From assembly GCA_008933525.1 (NCBI GenBank), contig WBUV01000064.1:1-11280 (forward strand): a stretch of 11,280 nucleotides of DNA, given 5' to 3'. The DNA comes from Bacteroidales bacterium. GTDB lineage: Bacteria; Bacteroidota; Bacteroidia; Bacteroidales; Tenuifilaceae. The position numbers and the translations under genes are program-made. The notes under the pieces are model-generated. The model was given only the letters and a program-made list of their open reading frames with translations. It did not search any database and was not told the origin of the DNA. This document shows, in pieces, positions 6,930 through 11,280 of the stretch. Numbering within the stretch: position 1 is the first letter of the stretch; each line of letters starts with the position of its first letter.

Positions 6930-9008
6930 CTAAAACTTTTCAAAATTATCATCAGTATCGGGTTTCAACTTTAGGTCAAAGCCCTTTTGTACCTTTTTAC
7001 TTGGAGTAGATGGTAGCGAATGGGTATCATCTTCTTTTTTTACTATTGGTTGTTTTTTCACGATAACCTTCTCTTTCAAATTTTTTGAAACTGATTTATG
7101 CTCAATATTCTTATTATCAGTTTTGAAACTGCTGGCAATCTCAAGAAGTTTCTCAGCCTGTGCAGCCATTTCCTCAGCGCTCGATGCCATTTCTTCAGAA
7201 ACAGAAGCATTTTGCTGAGTAATTCCATTCAACTGCTGAGTTGTAAGGTTAACTTGCTCAGATGCATTGCGCTGCTCTCCACTGGAATGAGATATTTCAA
7301 GAATCAAGTCACTAGTTTTTTGAATTTTAGGTATTATTATATTCAGCAAGGCAGTGGCCTTATCAGTTATATTAACGCTAGTTGATGAGAGTTGGTTTAT
7401 TTCCTCTGCAGCATCACGGCTTCGCTCTGCTAATCTACGAACTTCGGCAGCAACAACAGCAAATCCTTTTCCATGTTCGCCTGCCCGGGCGGCCTCCACG
7501 GCCGCATTGAGTGCTAAAAGGTTGGTTTGAAAAGCAATATCGTTAATAATTTGAATTTTCTCGGCAATATTCTTAATAGATTTCATACTTTCCTCAGATG
7601 CCTCCTTAACTTTCGATGCATCCTCGGCAACCTGAGTTGCAATTTTCTCTACTTCGTTCGAATTTTGTGAGTTCTGTTCAATATTCGACACCATCTCCTC
7701 CATGGTTGAGGACAACTCTTCTGTTGACGAAGCAAGTTCTGCTGCCCCACTGGAAATTTGCTGTGCAGTAGAGTTTAGCTGAGAACTAGTATCAGCAATA
7801 TTGGAACTGGTGTTTTGGAACTCGTAAACCATTTCAATGAGCTTCTCCTGCATGGTCTTAAGCGAAGTTTGCAGCGTGCCAATCTCATCATCCCTGTTGA
7901 TTACAATATCTGACGTTAAATCCCCTTGCGAAATAGTATTTGCTACATTCACCGCACCAAATATTGGCTGGATAATCTGATTGGACTGAATGAATATAAT
8001 TATCGACAAGATTATTATACCAATTAGTCCAACTAAAATTATTCTAAACATCAAGCCTCTACTCTCCAATAAAACTTCATCACGAGGAATTAAAACCACC
8101 ATAGCCCATGGTTTAGGTGAATTGCCAATTTTAACTGGAGTTACAAATGCAAATTGCTTTTTCCCGGAGATATCCGTAAATTCAAAATTATTTGGATCAC
8201 CATTTGAAATAACTTTCAATAAATCAATATTGTTAGTTTTAATTACGTCCTTAATATTACTATCGATAAATTTACCATTAGGATAAGCAGCAATTTTCCC
8301 CTCATTTGAAACCAAAAATCCAAATCCAGAATCATATAATTTAATATCCATGAGGGTTGTCGAAAGTTCCTTCAAATCGATATCAATACCAATTGCTCCT
8401 AAGTAAATGTTGTTCTCAACTATTGGAAGAACAAAACTTGTTTCAAAAAAATTATCTAATGTATCGCCTGTATAAGAGTAGTAGTAGGGTTCAACAATAG
8501 TTTCAACTCTATTTTGTTTTGGGACTGCGTAATAATCTTCGCTATACATTTCGGCATCGCCAGGTTCAATAACTAATTGCCCGTTATTCTTGTAATATGT
8601 GAAATTAAATTGACCTAATTCATCGAAAGGATACACTCCTTTGAAACTATCATCATTTCCATCCAATGCATTTCGCTCCCACATGGACCAAGCAGCTAAA
8701 TAGTTTTTATTCGATTCGAGTGCTTCTTTAAGAAGATTCTGATATACGTTGCGATTCTTAAAAGATGAATTTCGTAATGTAATAAAACTATGTTTAAGGT
8801 TAAGTGCTGTTTCTAGTGGTTTTTCTAAATAGTTTTTAACTATGACAGTTGCTTCATTAGCTTTACTAACACTTAGTTCTTTGGCACTTTTGATTGCATT
8901 ACTTCTACTGGCAATTGTGATATAGGTAATAGTCGCCGCAAAAATAATTATGGTTAATCCTAAAATATTAAGCATTAACTGTGTTCGTAAGCTTTTACTT
9001 GTTCTCAT
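6930..9008 (-). CDS. Methyl-accepting chemotaxis protein with Cache sensor region
   Basis: This 692-residue membrane chemoreceptor has TM1 at about 13-33 and a large periplasmic region at 34-318 that looks like a double Cache domain ([14 protein letters not shown] at 107-120, [10 protein letters not shown] at 173-182, [12 protein letters not shown] at 204-215). TM2 lies at about 322-341, HAMP at about 342-395 and the long signalling coiled coil at about 396-628. The hairpin tip that contacts CheA and CheW is intact ([20 protein letters not shown], 492-511, then [19 protein letters not shown]). Glu/Gln-rich stretches such as [11 protein letters not shown] (429-439) and [18 protein letters not shown] (602-619) are likely methylation regions. 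A Lys-rich flexible tail ends in NFEKF (688-692), which fits the x-aromatic-x-x-aromatic consensus of CheR/CheB tethers. I cannot name the ligand. No che gene is nearby, so it acts with a pathway encoded elsewhere. It is downstream of pheT on the same strand but separated by a terminator. Confidence 0.95.
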   Translation of the reverse strand: MRTSKSLRTQLMLNILGLTIIIFAATITYITIASRSNAIKSAKELSVSKANEATVIVKNYLEKPLETALNLKHSFITLRNSSFKNRNVYQNLLKEALESNKNYLAAWSMWERNALDGNDDSFKGVYPFDELGQFNFTYYKNNGQLVIEPGDAEMYSEDYYAVPKQNRVETIVEPYYYSYTGDTLDNFFETSFVLPIVENNIYLGAIGIDIDLKELSTTLMDIKLYDSGFGFLVSNEGKIAAYPNGKFIDSNIKDVIKTNNIDLLKVISNGDPNNFEFTDISGKKQFAFVTPVKIGNSPKPWAMVVLIPRDEVLLESRGLMFRIILVGLIGIIILSIIIFIQSNQIIQPIFGAVNVANTISQGDLTSDIVINRDDEIGTLQTSLKTMQEKLIEMVYEFQNTSSNIADTSSQLNSTAQQISSGAAELASSTEELSSTMEEMVSNIEQNSQNSNEVEKIATQVAEDASKVKEASEESMKSIKNIAEKIQIINDIAFQTNLLALNAAVEAARAGEHGKGFAVVAAEVRRLAERSRDAAEEINQLSSTSVNITDKATALLNIIIPKIQKTSDLILEISHSSGEQRNASEQVNLTTQQLNGITQQNASVSEEMASSAEEMAAQAEKLLEIASSFKTDNKNIEHKSVSKNLKEKVIVKKQPIVKKEDDTHSLPSTPSKKVQKGFDLKLKPDTDDNFEKF

Positions 9009-9104
9009 GGTTAGTTAGTTTAGGTGATTATTACCGGCTATTAACAATTTATCCTCAGGTAAGTTATGGAAAAAATATTATAAAGCAAACAACCATTTAA
9101 AACT

Positions 9105-9141
9105 ATTGTTTACTATGCATAAATAATAATATGCAAACAAT
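9105..9141. repeat. Imperfect dyad upstream of the chemoreceptor gene
   Basis: ATTGTTT (9105-9111) pairs with AAACAAT (9135-9141), and TGCATA (9116-9121) pairs with TATGCA (9130-9135, sharing one base with the outer arm). The left half carries a few extra bases. The site is about 97 bases upstream of the chemoreceptor ATG and next to the pheT terminator. It may be an operator or a chance AT-rich structure. Confidence 0.35.
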
Positions 9142-9144
9142 AAA

Positions 9145-9175
9145 AAAAGGGTGCAAATATGATTTGTACCCTTTT
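9145..9175 (-). terminator. Terminator of pheT
   Basis: Arms of 14 bases (9145-9158 and 9162-9175) pair around a 3-base loop with one mismatch, and the minus-strand transcript then carries a run of seven U (the A run at 9142-9148 on the plus strand). It begins 16 bases past the pheT stop and separates pheT from the chemoreceptor gene. Confidence 0.8.
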
Positions 9176-9191
9176 AATGCTTAAATAAAAA

Positions 9192-11280
9192 TTATCGTAG
9201 TTGCGCGCCCAACTCTCTTATATAAGCCTCAATCAACCGTTTCATTGTACGATCGATTTGCTCATCGGTTAAGGTTTTGGTTTCGTCCTGCAGTGTAAAG
9301 CTAACTGCGTACGACTTTTTACCCTCAGGCAGATTCTTCCCTTGGTAAACATCGAACAAGTTTACGTTTTTGAGCAGTTTACGCTCAGTTGCGTAGGCAA
9401 GTTTGCGAACTTGCTCGTAGGTTACAGCAGTATCAATGAGCAATGCCAAATCGCGACAAACTTCAGGATATTTGGGTAGTTCGGTGTATGATATTTTATT
9501 CTTTGTAGATTGCTTTAGTAGGATATCCCACTCAATCTCAGCAAAGAATACATCGGCCTTAATATCGAAATCTTTGGTAAGATTGCTATTTACAACGCCA
9601 AAGGTTGCCACAACCTTGCCACCATTGGTTTTGTATACCATTCCGTAATCAAAAATATCCGAAGGAGTCTCGGTATGCTCTAAGGAATTGGTATCAAATC
9701 CAAATCTGTTAAGCAATGAGTGAACATAACTTTTTAGATTGAAAAAGTTTACCTTATCGGATTTTTGCGACCAATGCTCTGCATCCTTATCACCTGTTAA
9801 CCAAATTGCTAAACGGAAGTTCTCAGTGTATCTATCTAAAGGAGTTTTAGGATTATCTATATCGGCATTGAACTTATAGCAATTACCAAATTCATAAAGT
9901 TTCAAATCGGGGTTGCGGAAGTTTGTATTGCGCTGAATACTCTCCAAACCTCCAAATAGCAATGTTTGTCGCAACACGCTCAAATCGTTGCTTAGCGGAT
10001 TCAGAATCTGAACAGAGTTCTGCTCAGGAAAGGTGTTGAGATTTTTATAGTAAGCCGCCTTGGTTAGCGAGTTACACATAATCTCGTTAAACCTATTGTT
10101 AGTAAGAAAATCGGCGGCAATATTCTGTAACTGGTATGAATCGGGTTTCCTTGAGTAGTTCAAAGTACTGCTAACCTTTTGAGGCATCTCAATATTGTTG
10201 TAGCCATAGATTCGAAGTACATCCTCCACCACATCGGCTTCGCGTAAAACATCAACCCTGTAGGTTGGTACGGCTAAAACCCAATCGTTACCATTCTTCG
10301 AGGTAACATCAATTTCAAGTCCTTTAAGAATCTTCTCAATGGTATCAGTTGGTATATTCTTGCCTATTAAGCTCCAAGCCCGCTCCACATTAAACTCAAC
10401 GCGGAATTTCTCCACTGGCGTTGGATAAACATCAATAACTTCGGACGATATTGTGCCTCCTGCAACCTCCTTGATAAGCATTGCAGCGCGTTTCAACGCC
10501 CAAATGGTGATATTAACATCGGTTCCACGCTCAAAACGGAACGATGCATCGGTATTTAAACCGTGCCTACGTGCTGTTTTACGAACCGAAACTGGGTTAA
10601 AGCAAGCGCTCTCAATAAAAATTTTGGTTGTTTTCTCGGTTACTCCTGAATGTAAACCACCGAAAACACCTGCAATACACATTGGTTCAGATTCGTTACA
10701 AATCATCAAATCGTCAGCGTGGAGTTTACGCTCAACACCATCGAGAGTCACAAAAGATGTTCCCTCTGGCATTGTTCGAACCACAACCTTATTCCCTTTA
10801 ATTACGTCGGCATCGAACGCGTGAAGAGGTTGACCAATCTCGTGTAGGACATAGTTGGTAACGTCCACGACATTGTTGATTGGATTTAAACCGATAGCTT
10901 TAAGCCTATCCTGAAGCCATTTTGGCGATGGGCCAACTTTTATTCCGCTCACCGTTACTCCCGAATAACGAGGGCAAGCCTGAGTTGCTTTAACCTCCAC
11001 CGGAATTGTCAACGATTGGTTTTCAACCTTGAAACCATCGACACTTGGCCTAACTGCGTGCTTTGCATTGTTATGCAAGCCAAGGTAAGCCATTAAATCG
11101 CGAGCAACACCAAAATGCGAAGCCGCATCGATACGATTTGGCGTTAAACCAATCTCGTACTGATAATCGTCAACTATCTGAAAATACTCGCGTGCGGTTG
11201 TACCAATTTTTGTATCGTTTGGTAAAACCATTATACCATCGTGCGAGGTCCCAACGCCAAGTTCATCCTCAGCACAAATC
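9192..11280 (-). CDS. pheT: Phenylalanine--tRNA ligase beta subunit (partial, N-terminus cut by window edge)
   Basis: This is the beta chain of the cytoplasmic alpha2-beta2 synthetase that charges tRNA-Phe. Beta carries editing and tRNA-binding functions; the alpha subunit (pheS) is not in view. The frame continues upstream of the ATG at 11231 through ELGVGTSHDGI to the window edge, and this matches internal PheT sequence, so that ATG is not the start. About 695 codons are visible, and roughly 120 N-terminal residues (including the first part of the tRNA-binding domain) lie outside. In order one sees IGLTPNRIDAASHFGVARDL, then the B3/B4 editing region (NVVDVTNYVLHEIGQPLHAFD, GVFGGLHSGV, RFERGTD), then B5 (VEFNVERAWSLIG, EADVVEDVLRIYGYNNI), the pseudo-catalytic core (RQTLLFGGLESI), and the C-terminal FDX-ACB domain (YPEVCRDLALLID, GKKSYAVSFTLQ). 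The protein ends LGAQLR. It shows no sign of damage. Confidence 0.96.
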   Translation of the reverse strand, partial: ICAEDELGVGTSHDGIMVLPNDTKIGTTAREYFQIVDDYQYEIGLTPNRIDAASHFGVARDLMAYLGLHNNAKHAVRPSVDGFKVENQSLTIPVEVKATQACPRYSGVTVSGIKVGPSPKWLQDRLKAIGLNPINNVVDVTNYVLHEIGQPLHAFDADVIKGNKVVVRTMPEGTSFVTLDGVERKLHADDLMICNESEPMCIAGVFGGLHSGVTEKTTKIFIESACFNPVSVRKTARRHGLNTDASFRFERGTDVNITIWALKRAAMLIKEVAGGTISSEVIDVYPTPVEKFRVEFNVERAWSLIGKNIPTDTIEKILKGLEIDVTSKNGNDWVLAVPTYRVDVLREADVVEDVLRIYGYNNIEMPQKVSSTLNYSRKPDSYQLQNIAADFLTNNRFNEIMCNSLTKAAYYKNLNTFPEQNSVQILNPLSNDLSVLRQTLLFGGLESIQRNTNFRNPDLKLYEFGNCYKFNADIDNPKTPLDRYTENFRLAIWLTGDKDAEHWSQKSDKVNFFNLKSYVHSLLNRFGFDTNSLEHTETPSDIFDYGMVYKTNGGKVVATFGVVNSNLTKDFDIKADVFFAEIEWDILLKQSTKNKISYTELPKYPEVCRDLALLIDTAVTYEQVRKLAYATERKLLKNVNLFDVYQGKNLPEGKKSYAVSFTLQDETKTLTDEQIDRTMKRLIEAYIRELGAQLR

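Noticed and set aside
7098..8286. Open frames of 95 and 98 codons antisense to the chemoreceptor gene
   Set aside because: They are opposite-strand readings of a strongly supported coding region, with no family features.
10453..10824. 123-codon open frame antisense to pheT
   Set aside because: It mirrors the conserved B3/B4 region of pheT; no independent evidence of coding.
11229..11231. ATG that could be taken as the pheT start
   Set aside because: The frame stays open upstream to the window edge and encodes conserved PheT sequence (ELGVGTSHDGI), so the gene is cut by the edge rather than starting here.
1..11280. Search for CRISPR repeats, tRNA genes, transposases, phage or defence genes
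   Set aside because: No regularly spaced repeats, cloverleaf-like segments, terminal inverted repeats with transposase, or defence-type domains were seen.

Overview
This window looks like an ordinary chromosomal segment of a Bacteroidota bacterium, probably from the Bacteroidales/Marinilabiliales/Cytophaga side of the phylum. The reasons are the AT-rich sequence, several starts preceded by the Bacteroidota -7 element TAnnTTTG rather than a clear Shine-Dalgarno, a periplasmic-TPR histidine kinase, a short PepSY-type membrane protein beside a small lipoprotein, and Bacteroidota-like forms of MurB, pyrophosphatase and PheT. I see no rRNA, tRNA, CRISPR array, insertion sequence or phage gene. Genes cover almost everything; the longest gap is about 180 bases.

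Layout from left to right. (1) A TPR sensor histidine kinase on the minus strand runs off the left edge before its ATP-binding domain. (2) Divergent from it are a UbiA-family prenyltransferase (quinone biosynthesis), then a small lipoprotein with a His-x-Cys-x-His motif, then a three-helix PepSY-associated membrane protein. A hairpin terminator lies between the last two. (3) A convergent family-4-like glycosyltransferase on the minus strand starts 61 bases from the divergent start of murB. (4) murB (peptidoglycan precursor synthesis) is followed by a family I inorganic pyrophosphatase (ppa). (5) A perfect bidirectional hairpin separates ppa from a convergent methyl-accepting chemotaxis protein with a Cache-type sensor region. 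(6) Upstream of that receptor, and also on the minus strand, is pheT (phenylalanyl-tRNA synthetase beta chain), which runs off the right edge without its N-terminus.

Most of the genes are housekeeping (murB, ppa, pheT, the prenyltransferase). The kinase and the chemoreceptor are sensory proteins with no partner genes in view. I do not see a clear new multi-gene system. The points most worth a second look are the lipoprotein/PepSY pair with its conserved-looking His and Cys residues and internal terminator, the CheR/CheB-type tether-like pentapeptide at the very C-terminus of the chemoreceptor, and two dyads in regulatory gaps.
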